A stretch of DNA of 5,613 nucleotides, from NCBI GenBank assembly GCA_039920865.1, contig JBDSCZ010000113.1:1-5613 (forward strand), written 5' to 3'. Origin of the DNA: AVCC01 sp039920865. GTDB taxonomy: Bacteria > Pseudomonadota > Gammaproteobacteria > Burkholderiales > Burkholderiaceae_D. Position numbers and translations under genes: made by a program. This document shows, one piece after another, positions 1 through 5,613 of the stretch. How positions within the stretch are numbered: the first letter of the stretch is position 1; the number at the start of each line of letters is the position of its first letter. A model generated the notes under the pieces. It saw nothing but the letters and a program-made list of their open reading frames with translations, had not been told where the DNA came from and searched no databases.

Positions 1-162
1 GTGCGTACTCGTCAGGCCATGCATGCGGCGCCTGGTCACACCCTGGAACAGCAGCTTTCGATGGAGGGTGGCTTTATGCGCGAATTGGGCTGGAGCGCCG
101 ATTTCACCGAGGGTGTTGCTGCCTTCAGCAGCAAGCGTGCGCCGAATTTCACTGGGGAATGA
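1..162 (+). CDS. paaG: PaaG, 2-(1,2-epoxy-1,2-dihydrophenyl)acetyl-CoA isomerase, C-terminal fragment
   Basis: This is the last 53 codons of a gene that begins before the window, read in frame 1 and ending at TGA 160-162. The peptide contains the tail typical of crotonase (enoyl-CoA hydratase) family members: an EQQLSMEG segment, then RELGWSADFTEGVAAF, then a KRAPNFTGE end, where the EGV-AF-KR-P-F pattern marks the C-terminal helices. The active-site region lies outside the window. Within the family, the PaaG assignment rests on the adjoining paaH, paaI, paaK and paaJ; a PaaF-type hydratase is the main alternative. PaaG converts the ring-1,2-epoxide of phenylacetyl-CoA to an oxepin-CoA in the cytoplasm. 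The GTG at position 1 is an internal codon, not a start. The stop lies 6 nt before the paaH ATG, which supports co-translation. Confidence 0.85.
   Translation: MRTRQAMHAAPGHTLEQQLSMEGGFMRELGWSADFTEGVAAFSSKRAPNFTGE
154..158 (+). promoter_or_regulatory. Ribosome binding site deciding the paaH start
   Basis: A GGGGA core lies inside the last codons of paaG. It is 10 nt upstream of the ATG at 169 but only 4 nt upstream of the GTG at 163, which directly abuts the paaG stop. The spacing favours ATG 169, and the two extra residues from the GTG would add nothing to the fold. Confidence 0.55.
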
Positions 163-168
163 GTGGAT

Positions 169-1695
169 ATGAGTAAGCCTCTTTCAAAGCAAGCAGTGAT
201 CGCAGTGGTCGGTACCGGTGCCATGGGCGCTGGCATTGCCCAGGTTGCGGCAGCTGCCGGCCATCCGGTGAAATTACTGGACAACCGACCTGAAGCTGCT
301 GCACGTGCAGTCGCCGGCATTCGCGCCCAGTTCGGGAAAATGGCCGAAAAAGGCAGGATGACCGCAGAAGCCGCCGCAGCGGCCGGAGAGCGACTCATCG
401 CGGTCCATCAATTATCCGATCTGTCCGATGCCAGCCTGGTTGTCGAGGCGATTGTCGAAAATTTGGCCGCCAAACAAAAGCTGTACAGCGATCTCGAAGC
501 TGTGGTCGCTGGCGACTGCATTTTTGGCACCAATACATCCTCGATTTCCGTGACGGCAATCGGTGCGGCCCTCAAGCACCCTGAGCGACTCGCCGGTTTG
601 CATTTCTTTAATCCTGCCCCATTGATGGCACTGGTGGAAATCGTCTCCGGGCTGGCCACCGACCGTGCCGTGGCGGAAACGCTGTTCGCCACCGCCGCCG
701 CATGGGGCAAAACGCCGGTCCACGCCAAATCAACGCCGGGCTTCATTGTCAATCGTGTCGCGCGTCCGTACTACGCCGAAGCGATGCGCGTGCTCAATGA
801 AGGCGGCGCCGATCCGGCTACCATCGATGCCTGCTGCCGCGAGTCCGGTAGCTTTCGCATGGGGCCATTCGAGCTGATGGACATGATCGGCCACGATGTT
901 AATTTTGCGGTGACCCGTTCGGTATGGAATGCCTTCTTCAACGACCAGCGTTTTCTGCCGTCCCTGATCCAGCAGGAACTGGTCGACGCCGGGTTTCTCG
1001 GTAAAAAAACAGGTCGCGGCTTTTATGATTATCGCGACGGGGCGGTGCGGCCGGTACCGGACACCGAGACGGCGCAGACGGCACCGGACGATATTGTTAT
1101 TTACGGCGATTCCGCCGCCGCCAACGCACTGGCCGAACGCTTGCATGCCAAAAACGTCAGCTTTACCCGTTGCGCGGCCAACGATGAATGTTTTGCCGAA
1201 GCCGGTGGAGCGGCAGTGTATGTCACTGATGGCCGCACGGCAACGCGTCGGGCCGCTGAATCCGGCATCGCCAATACCGTGCTGATTGATTTGGCGCTCG
1301 ACTACGGCAAGGCGACGCGTCTTGCCGTCAGCGTTGCCGCGCAATGCGATACACCCGCCGCGGAGTCGGCCATTGGCTTGCTGCAGGCCGCAGGCATTGC
1401 GGTCTCCCGCTTCAATGATGTGCCTGGCCTCGCCATCATGCGCACCGTTGCCATGCTGGCCAATGAAGCAGCAGATGCCGTTAATCAAGGTGTATGCGAT
1501 GCAAAAGGGGCTGATGATGCCATGCGTATGGGTGTCAATTACCCTTGCGGGCCACTGGCCTGGGCCGATACCATCGGCTTGCCAAAAATCAGCGAAGTTC
1601 TTGCCAATCTGGGACAAGCCTACGGTGAAGATCGCTACCGTATCTCGCCGCTAATCCAACAAAAAGTTTTTTCGGGAAAGAATATCCATGACTGA
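169..1695 (+). CDS. paaH: PaaH, 3-hydroxyadipyl-CoA dehydrogenase (NAD-dependent)
   Basis: A 508-residue cytoplasmic dehydrogenase that oxidises 3-hydroxyadipyl-CoA to 3-oxoadipyl-CoA with NAD+ in the lower phenylacetate pathway. Residues about 9-185 form the NAD-binding Rossmann domain, with GTGAMGAGIAQ starting at residue 15 and the ribose-binding acidic residue D38. The 3-hydroxyacyl-CoA dehydrogenase active site is complete: NTSS at 122-125, His145 in LHFFNP, Glu157, and Asn195 in GFIVNR. The first C-terminal 3HCDH lobe covers about 188-290 and ends in LGKKTGRGFYDY. A less conserved alpha/beta segment follows (about 300-405), then a second 3HCDH-like lobe (about 415-508). This two-lobe form of roughly 500 residues is usual for PaaH-type enzymes and longer than the roughly 300-residue single-lobe HBD/HADH enzymes. 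The gene overlaps paaI by 8 nt. A general 3-hydroxybutyryl-CoA dehydrogenase activity cannot be excluded from sequence alone, but context favours PaaH. Confidence 0.93.
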   Translation: MSKPLSKQAVIAVVGTGAMGAGIAQVAAAAGHPVKLLDNRPEAAARAVAGIRAQFGKMAEKGRMTAEAAAAAGERLIAVHQLSDLSDASLVVEAIVENLAAKQKLYSDLEAVVAGDCIFGTNTSSISVTAIGAALKHPERLAGLHFFNPAPLMALVEIVSGLATDRAVAETLFATAAAWGKTPVHAKSTPGFIVNRVARPYYAEAMRVLNEGGADPATIDACCRESGSFRMGPFELMDMIGHDVNFAVTRSVWNAFFNDQRFLPSLIQQELVDAGFLGKKTGRGFYDYRDGAVRPVPDTETAQTAPDDIVIYGDSAAANALAERLHAKNVSFTRCAANDECFAEAGGAAVYVTDGRTATRRAAESGIANTVLIDLALDYGKATRLAVSVAAQCDTPAAESAIGLLQAAGIAVSRFNDVPGLAIMRTVAMLANEAADAVNQGVCDAKGADDAMRMGVNYPCGPLAWADTIGLPKISEVLANLGQAYGEDRYRISPLIQQKVFSGKNIHD

Positions 1696-2143
1696 ACAGT
1701 ATCCTGATCCGCAGGCACTGGCTGAACAGGTTTCGGCCGTCATGTGGTCGCGCGACCGCGCCACCAAAGCTCTGGATATGCAGATACATAGCGTCAAACC
1801 AGGCTACGCCATGATGTCGATGCCGGTGCGTTCGGATATGCTCAACGGCCTCAATATCTGTCACGGCGGCTATATCTTTACGTTGGCCGATAGTGCTTTT
1901 GCCTATTCCTGTAACAGTTACAACCTGAACACGGTGGCTTCTGCCTGCCATATCGATTTCCTGGCGCCCGCCAAGGAAGGCGACGTCCTGGAGGCAGAAG
2001 CCATCGAGCAGTCGCTGTCCGGACGTACCGGCGTCTATGACGTCACGGTGCGTACGCGCAGCGGAAAAACCATCGCCCTGTTCCGGGGCAAAAGTTACCG
2101 CATTAGCGGTGAAGTGATCGCCGGCTTGCAGCACACTCAATAA
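1688..2143 (+). CDS. paaI: PaaI, hotdog-fold acyl-CoA thioesterase
   Basis: A 151-residue hotdog-fold thioesterase that hydrolyses phenylacetyl-CoA and ring-hydroxylated or stalled CoA intermediates. It acts as a housekeeping valve that frees trapped CoA. The signature HGGYIFTLAD spans residues 59-68. His59-Gly60 and Asp68 have the same 9-residue His-to-Asp spacing as His52 and the catalytic Asp61 of E. coli PaaI. The HIDFLAP strand (88-94) and the GRTGVYDVTVR strand (112-122) are also typical. Relative to the E. coli protein the N-terminus is about 7 residues longer, within normal variation. The ATG at 1688 lies inside the last codons of paaH in another frame. A GGGA at 1674-1677, 10 nt upstream, serves as ribosome binding site, so translation is probably coupled to paaH. 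No signal peptide is present, and the enzyme should be a cytoplasmic tetramer as in the family. Confidence 0.94.
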   Translation: MTEQYPDPQALAEQVSAVMWSRDRATKALDMQIHSVKPGYAMMSMPVRSDMLNGLNICHGGYIFTLADSAFAYSCNSYNLNTVASACHIDFLAPAKEGDVLEAEAIEQSLSGRTGVYDVTVRTRSGKTIALFRGKSYRISGEVIAGLQHTQ

Positions 2144-2156
2144 TTAAACTACCGAG

Positions 2157-2161
2157 AGGAG
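2157..2161 (+). promoter_or_regulatory. Strong ribosome binding site of paaK
   Basis: AGGAG sits 6 nt before the paaK ATG, in a 24-nt spacer after the paaI stop. It belongs to an 11-nt string, AGAGGAGACAA (2155-2165), that recurs exactly before the substrate-binding-protein gene. It is the clearest Shine-Dalgarno site among the paa genes here. Confidence 0.75.
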
Positions 2162-2167
2162 ACAATC

Positions 2168-3493
2168 ATGCCCGTCAAGAAGCCCATGCCCGGAGACCTC
2201 GAGCACATCGAAACCGCCAGCCGTGATGAAATCGCCGCCCTGCAACTGGAGCGCATGCAGTGGACGCTGAAGCACGCTTACGAAAACGTACCGCATTACA
2301 AAAAGACGTTCGATGAAAAAGGCGTCCATCCTGACGACTTGAAAACTTTGGCTGACCTTGCCAAGTTTCCGTTTACAACCAAGGTCGACCTGCGCGACAA
2401 CTACCCGTTCGGCCTGTTTGCGGTGCCGCGCAACAAGGTGGCACGCGTGCATGCATCGTCCGGCACGACCGGCAAGCCTATCGTCGTCGGTTACACGCTG
2501 AAAGATATCGACACCTGGGCCAATCTGGTGGCGCGTTCGATCCGCGCAGCCGGCGGCCGCGCCGGAGACACCTGTCACATCGCTTACGGCTACGGCTTGT
2601 TTACCGGCGGCATGGGCGCCCATTACGGCGCCGAGCGCGCCGGCTGCATGGTGGTGCCGATGTCTGGCGGCCAGACCGAAAAACAGGTACAGTTAATTCA
2701 GGACTTCCAGCCTGAGATCATCATGGTCACGCCGTCCTACTCGCTGGTCATCGCCGAGGAATTCGAGCGCCAGGGCATTAGCCCTGAAGATATTTCCCTC
2801 AAAATCGGCATTTTCGGTGCCGAGCCGTGGGGCCAGGGCATGCGGGCCGAGATTGAGCGCAAGTTGGGCCTCGACGCCATCGACATCTATGGCTTGACAG
2901 AAGTGATGGGGCCGGGCGTCGCCTGTGAATGCATCGAATCCAAAGATGGCTTGGTGATTTGGGAAGATCATTTCTATCCGGAAATCATCAATCCGGATAC
3001 GGGCGAAGTGGTCGCCGATGGCGAGGAAGGCGAACTGGTTTTCACCTCGCTCTCCAAGGAAGCCATGCCGGTAATTCGCTACCGCACACGCGACCTGACC
3101 CGTTTGCTGGCACCGACCTCGCGCAGCTTCCGGCGCATGGACCGGATTACCGGGCGCACCGACGATATGCTGATCGTGCGTGGCGTCAACGTCTTCCCCA
3201 GCGTAATTGAAGAGCAGATATTGCGCGACCATCGCCTGGACGGCAATTATCAGATTCTGCTGTCCCGCGACGGCCACCTCGACAACGTCGAAGTGCGTTG
3301 CGAACTGCAGCGTGAGTTTTCCGGCAAATTGTCGCCGCTGGAAATCCAGGCGATCAGCAAGGAAATTCAACACCACATCAAGACCATTGCCGGCATTTCG
3401 ACGCGGGTTACCGTGATGGCATACGACTCCATTCCGCGCACCCTGACCGGGAAGGCCCGCCGCGTGATCGACCAGCGTCCCAAACAAGACTGA
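2168..3493 (+). CDS. paaK: PaaK, phenylacetate-CoA ligase
   Basis: A 441-residue AMP-forming ligase that activates phenylacetate with ATP and CoA to phenylacetyl-CoA, the committed entry step. The ANL-superfamily motifs appear in order: the phosphate-binding loop SSGTTGKP (97-104); YGLTEVMGPG (241-250), which contains the adenine/Mg-contacting YGLTE; the ribose-binding aspartate D309 in YRTRDL; the hinge region GRTDDMLIVRGVNVFP (329-344); and the adenylation-step lysine K429 in TGKARRVID near the C-terminus. Length and motifs match the short PaaK subfamily (about 430-440 residues) rather than longer acyl-CoA synthetases. No signal peptide or membrane segment is visible, so the protein is cytoplasmic. 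The ATG follows a strong AGGAG at good spacing, and the N-terminus aligns with the expected family start. The stop is 10 nt before paaJ. A coumarate or benzoate ligase is unlikely given the motif set and neighbours. Confidence 0.95.
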   Translation: MPVKKPMPGDLEHIETASRDEIAALQLERMQWTLKHAYENVPHYKKTFDEKGVHPDDLKTLADLAKFPFTTKVDLRDNYPFGLFAVPRNKVARVHASSGTTGKPIVVGYTLKDIDTWANLVARSIRAAGGRAGDTCHIAYGYGLFTGGMGAHYGAERAGCMVVPMSGGQTEKQVQLIQDFQPEIIMVTPSYSLVIAEEFERQGISPEDISLKIGIFGAEPWGQGMRAEIERKLGLDAIDIYGLTEVMGPGVACECIESKDGLVIWEDHFYPEIINPDTGEVVADGEEGELVFTSLSKEAMPVIRYRTRDLTRLLAPTSRSFRRMDRITGRTDDMLIVRGVNVFPSVIEEQILRDHRLDGNYQILLSRDGHLDNVEVRCELQREFSGKLSPLEIQAISKEIQHHIKTIAGISTRVTVMAYDSIPRTLTGKARRVIDQRPKQD

Positions 3494-3503
3494 GAGAACT
3501 GAT

Positions 3504-4709
3504 ATGACTGAAGCTTTTATTTGTGACGCCATTCGCACTCCCATCGGCCGTTACGGCGGCGCTTTGGCCGGCGTGCGCGCCGACGATCTCGGGGCGATTC
3601 CGCTCAAGGCGTTAATGGAGCGCAATCCGCAGGTCGACTGGACGGCCGTGGAAGACATCATTTACGGTTGTGCCAATCAGGCTGGCGAAGACAATCGTAA
3701 TGTCGCCCGCATGTCAGGCTTGCTGGCGGGCCTGCCGATCGAAGTGCCGGGTACTACGATCAATCGCCTGTGCGGCTCGGCAATGGATGCCATCGGCTTG
3801 GCTGCACGTTCGATCAAATCTGGCGACACCGATTTGATGATCGCAGGCGGCGTCGAAAGCATGTCGCGCGCCCCTTTCGTGATGGGCAAGGCGGAGTCCG
3901 CCTACTCGCGCAGCGCTGCCATTTTCGACACGACCATCGGCTGGCGTTTCCCCAATCCGCTGATGAAGAAACTCTACGAAACGCATACGATGCCGCAGAC
4001 TGCGGATAACGTGGCGCAAGAGTTCGAGATTTCACGCGCCGATCAGGATGCTTTCGCGCTGCGCTCGCAACAGCGCTGGGCTGCCGCCCATGCCGCCGGC
4101 CGTTTTGCCGATGAAATCGTGCCGGTGCTGATACCGAAAAAGAAGGGCGACCCGGTCGTCGTCGATACCGATGAGCATCCGCGTCCCGAAACCACGCTGG
4201 AAATGCTGGCCAAGCTGAAAGGCGTGAATGGCCCGGAACTTTCCGTCACCGCCGGCAACGCTTCCGGGGTTAACGACGGCGCCTGCGCGCTGCTCATTGC
4301 TTCCGGAGCCGCTGCCCGTCAGCATGGGCTGACGCCGCGCGCCCGCATCGTCGCCATGGCCACCGCTGGCGTATCTCCGCACATCATGGGTTTTGGCCCG
4401 GTCCACGCCGTGCGCAAGGTGCTGGCCAAGGCAGGCCTGACGCTGGATCAGATGGATGTCATTGAGCTCAATGAAGCTTTCGCAGCCCAGAGTTTGGCTG
4501 TTCTGCGCAACCTCGGCCTGGCTGATGATGAAGCCCGCGTCAATCCGAATGGCGGTGCCATCGCGATGGGCCACCCGCTCGGCATGAGCGGCGCCCGTCT
4601 GGTCACGACCGCCAGTTACGAGCTCGCCCGCCGTGGCGGCCGTTACGCGCTTTGCACTATGTGTATAGGTGTTGGACAGGGCATCGCCCTGATTATTGAA
4701 CGTATTTGA
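3504..4709 (+). CDS. paaJ: PaaJ, 3-oxoadipyl-CoA / 3-oxo-5,6-dehydrosuberyl-CoA thiolase
   Basis: A 401-residue degradative thiolase. In the phenylacetate pathway it cleaves 3-oxo-5,6-dehydrosuberyl-CoA and, later, 3-oxoadipyl-CoA, giving acetyl-CoA and finally succinyl-CoA. Key residues are all present: nucleophile Cys90 in NRLCGSAMDAIG, NEAFAAQ at 323-329, His357 in GHPLGMSGAR, and the acid/base Cys387 in CTMCIGVGQG. The N-terminus TEAFICDAIRTPIGRYGGAL and the C-terminus ALCTMCIGVGQGIALIIER closely resemble E. coli PaaJ and PcaF as I recall those sequences, separating it from biosynthetic acetoacetyl-CoA thiolases. PcaF of the beta-ketoadipate pathway catalyses the same final cleavage, and sequence alone barely distinguishes the two; the paa neighbours decide the name. 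The ATG lies 10 nt after the paaK stop with only a weak GAGA-type Shine-Dalgarno sequence overlapping that junction (about 3494-3498), suggesting coupling to paaK translation. Confidence 0.93.
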   Translation: MTEAFICDAIRTPIGRYGGALAGVRADDLGAIPLKALMERNPQVDWTAVEDIIYGCANQAGEDNRNVARMSGLLAGLPIEVPGTTINRLCGSAMDAIGLAARSIKSGDTDLMIAGGVESMSRAPFVMGKAESAYSRSAAIFDTTIGWRFPNPLMKKLYETHTMPQTADNVAQEFEISRADQDAFALRSQQRWAAAHAAGRFADEIVPVLIPKKKGDPVVVDTDEHPRPETTLEMLAKLKGVNGPELSVTAGNASGVNDGACALLIASGAAARQHGLTPRARIVAMATAGVSPHIMGFGPVHAVRKVLAKAGLTLDQMDVIELNEAFAAQSLAVLRNLGLADDEARVNPNGGAIAMGHPLGMSGARLVTTASYELARRGGRYALCTMCIGVGQGIALIIERI

Positions 4710-4731
4710 ACCTATCTAAGACTTACCACAG

Positions 4732-4736
4732 AGGAG
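4732..4736 (+). promoter_or_regulatory. Ribosome binding site of the substrate-binding-protein gene
   Basis: AGGAG lies 8 nt before ATG 4745 and 20 nt before the in-frame ATG 4757, so it selects the first ATG. It sits in the 35-nt spacer after paaJ (4710-4744), where I see no inverted repeat with a T-run that would act as a terminator and no convincing promoter. Confidence 0.7.
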
Positions 4737-4744
4737 ACAAACTC

Positions 4745-4813
4745 ATGAATTACACGATGAAAAAGCTGGTTGTTGGCGCCGTTCTGACGCTAGGTGCATT
4801 CGGTGCTTTTGCT
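4745..4813 (+). other. Sec signal peptide region of the substrate-binding protein
   Basis: These codons encode residues 1-23. They comprise a short N-region with two lysines, a hydrophobic core rich in Val, Leu, Ala and Gly, and an A-F-A motif before the mature Ala-Glu-Pro start. No lipobox cysteine is present, so the protein should be a free periplasmic protein rather than a lipoprotein. Cleavage one residue later (FAA) is the alternative. Confidence 0.8.
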
Positions 4814-5613
4814 GCGGAGCCGATCAAGATCGGGTCGGTGCTGTCGGTTACCGGCCCAGCCGCTTTCCTGGGCGACCCGGAACTGAAAACTTTACAGTTG
4901 TATGTCGAGGATTTGAATAAAAAAGGAGGCGTGCTCGGTCGCCAATTGGAATTGCTTCATTACGATGACGGAAGCGACGCGGGCAAGGCCCACGGTTTTG
5001 CCAAGCGCCTGATCGACAATGACAAGGTCGATATCCTGGTCGGCGGCACCACCACCGGTTCCACCATGTCCATGGTGCCGTTAGCAGAAAAAGCCAATCT
5101 TCCATTCATCTCCCTGGCCGGTGCTGTAGTGATCATTGATCCGGTCAAAAAATGGGTGTTCAAGACACCGCACACCGACCGCATGGCGGCGGAAAAGGTG
5201 TTCGAAGACATGAAGAAGCGCGGCATCAGCAAGGTCGCGCTGTTCTCTGAAACTAGCGGTTTCGGACAGTCCGGCAAGAAGGAAACGGAGGGCGTCGCTG
5301 CCAAGTACGGCATCACAATAGTGGCCAACGAAACCTTCGGGCCAAAAGATACCGACATGAGTCCGCAACTAACCAAGATCAAGAACACAGCAGGTGTGCA
5401 GGCGGTGTTTGTCTTTGGTCTGGGGCAGGGTCCGGCTATCGTCACCAAGAACTACAAGCAGCTTGGCATCAGCCTGCCGCTCTATCAGTCGCATGGGGTG
5501 GCCTCCAACGATTTCCTTAAATTGGCCGGCTCGGCAGCCGATGGCGTTCGACTGCCATCTCCCGCTCAGTTGATTCCGGAAAAACTGGCCGATAAAGATC
5601 CTCAGAAAGCGGT
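4745..5613 (+). CDS. Periplasmic ABC-transporter substrate-binding protein, branched-chain amino acid (LivK/HAAT) type, 3'-truncated by window
   Basis: The first 289 codons of a periplasmic solute-binding protein; the reading frame is open to the window end. The N-terminus is a typical Sec signal peptide: KK at 6-7, a hydrophobic stretch 8-20, and a probable AFA cleavage site after residue 23. The mature part starts PIKIGSVLSVTGPAAFLGD, then has DLNKKGGVLGRQLELLHYDDG (about 57-76), DILVGGTTTGSTMSM (96-110), a KVALFSETSGFGQSG segment (163-177) and VQAVFVFGLGQGPAIVTK (about 218-235). This is the Peripla_BP_6 (type I, Leu/Ile/Val-binding) layout. Such proteins bind branched-chain amino acids, amides, urea or aromatic acids. 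The location right after paaJ suggests phenylacetate or a related aromatic acid as ligand, which is inference. Permease and ATPase genes would be expected just downstream, outside the window. The family usually reaches about 370-400 residues, so about a quarter is missing. Confidence 0.9.
   Translation, partial: MNYTMKKLVVGAVLTLGAFGAFAAEPIKIGSVLSVTGPAAFLGDPELKTLQLYVEDLNKKGGVLGRQLELLHYDDGSDAGKAHGFAKRLIDNDKVDILVGGTTTGSTMSMVPLAEKANLPFISLAGAVVIIDPVKKWVFKTPHTDRMAAEKVFEDMKKRGISKVALFSETSGFGQSGKKETEGVAAKYGITIVANETFGPKDTDMSPQLTKIKNTAGVQAVFVFGLGQGPAIVTKNYKQLGISLPLYQSHGVASNDFLKLAGSAADGVRLPSPAQLIPEKLADKDPQKA

Noticed and set aside
1003..1009. Run of seven A in paaH as a possible frameshift site
   Set aside because: It encodes the conserved GKKTGRG motif, the zero-frame phase does not fit the X XXY YYZ slippery pattern, and the gene reads through intact to a normal C-terminus.
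730..1617. Long antisense reading frame (295 codons) opposite paaH
   Set aside because: It lies wholly across a gene with complete catalytic motifs, its translation shows no recognisable domain, and such frames arise routinely opposite GC-rich coding sequence.
2693..3544. Long antisense reading frame (283 codons) opposite the 3' part of paaK and the paaJ start
   Set aside because: It mirrors paaK codon structure, has no family motif, and would span the paaK-paaJ junction. It is a shadow frame.
4032..4574. Antisense frame opposite paaJ, and similar shorter frames elsewhere on the minus strand
   Set aside because: No plausible ribosome site or domain was seen, and the overlap with a well-conserved thiolase is complete.
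4710..4744. Possible terminator or promoter between paaJ and the binding-protein gene
   Set aside because: No GC-rich inverted repeat with a T-run and no convincing -35/-10 pair was seen in the 35 nt. Only a ribosome binding site is supported.
1..5613. Mobile elements, CRISPR arrays, tRNAs, phage or defence genes
   Set aside because: The window is almost fully occupied by six collinear metabolic or transport genes, with at most 35 nt between them. No direct-repeat arrays, terminal inverted repeats or RNA-gene folds were noticed.

Overview
The window is one strand of a phenylacetate (phenylacetyl-CoA) catabolic operon. It carries five co-directional paa genes followed by the start of a solute-binding-protein gene. 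Moderately high GC, compact spacing, GAGGAGACAA-type ribosome binding sites, and a paa cluster joined to a branched-chain-amino-acid-type ABC transporter all suggest a betaproteobacterium (Burkholderiales or Rhodocyclales). That placement is inference from gene style and context; there is no rRNA or other taxonomic marker.

Layout, all on the + strand: 1-162 is the 3' end of paaG (ring-epoxide isomerase of the enoyl-CoA hydratase family). 169-1695 is paaH (3-hydroxyadipyl-CoA dehydrogenase). 1688-2143 is paaI (hotdog thioesterase), overlapping paaH by 8 nt. 2168-3493 is paaK (phenylacetate-CoA ligase). 3504-4709 is paaJ (3-oxoadipyl-CoA / 3-oxo-5,6-dehydrosuberyl-CoA thiolase). 4745-5613 is the 5' part of a periplasmic ABC-transporter substrate-binding protein that runs off the window. 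Gaps between genes are 6, -8, 24, 10 and 35 nt. I see no terminator or internal promoter, so a single transcript is the simplest reading.

How the genes fit together: PaaK activates phenylacetate to its CoA thioester. The PaaABCE epoxidase, not in this window, makes the ring epoxide and PaaG isomerises it to an oxepin. After ring opening by PaaZ (not in this window), PaaJ, PaaH and the hydratases carry out beta-oxidation-like steps to acetyl-CoA and succinyl-CoA. PaaI hydrolyses stalled CoA intermediates and so protects the CoA pool. The downstream binding protein probably feeds the pathway by capturing phenylacetate or a related aromatic acid in the periplasm; this is inferred from position, not shown by the sequence.

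I found no undescribed system. All five paa genes appear intact where visible, with the expected catalytic residues. The points most worth a second look are the transporter linkage, the duplicated C-terminal lobe of PaaH, the translational-coupling arrangement, and a shared 11-nt leader motif.
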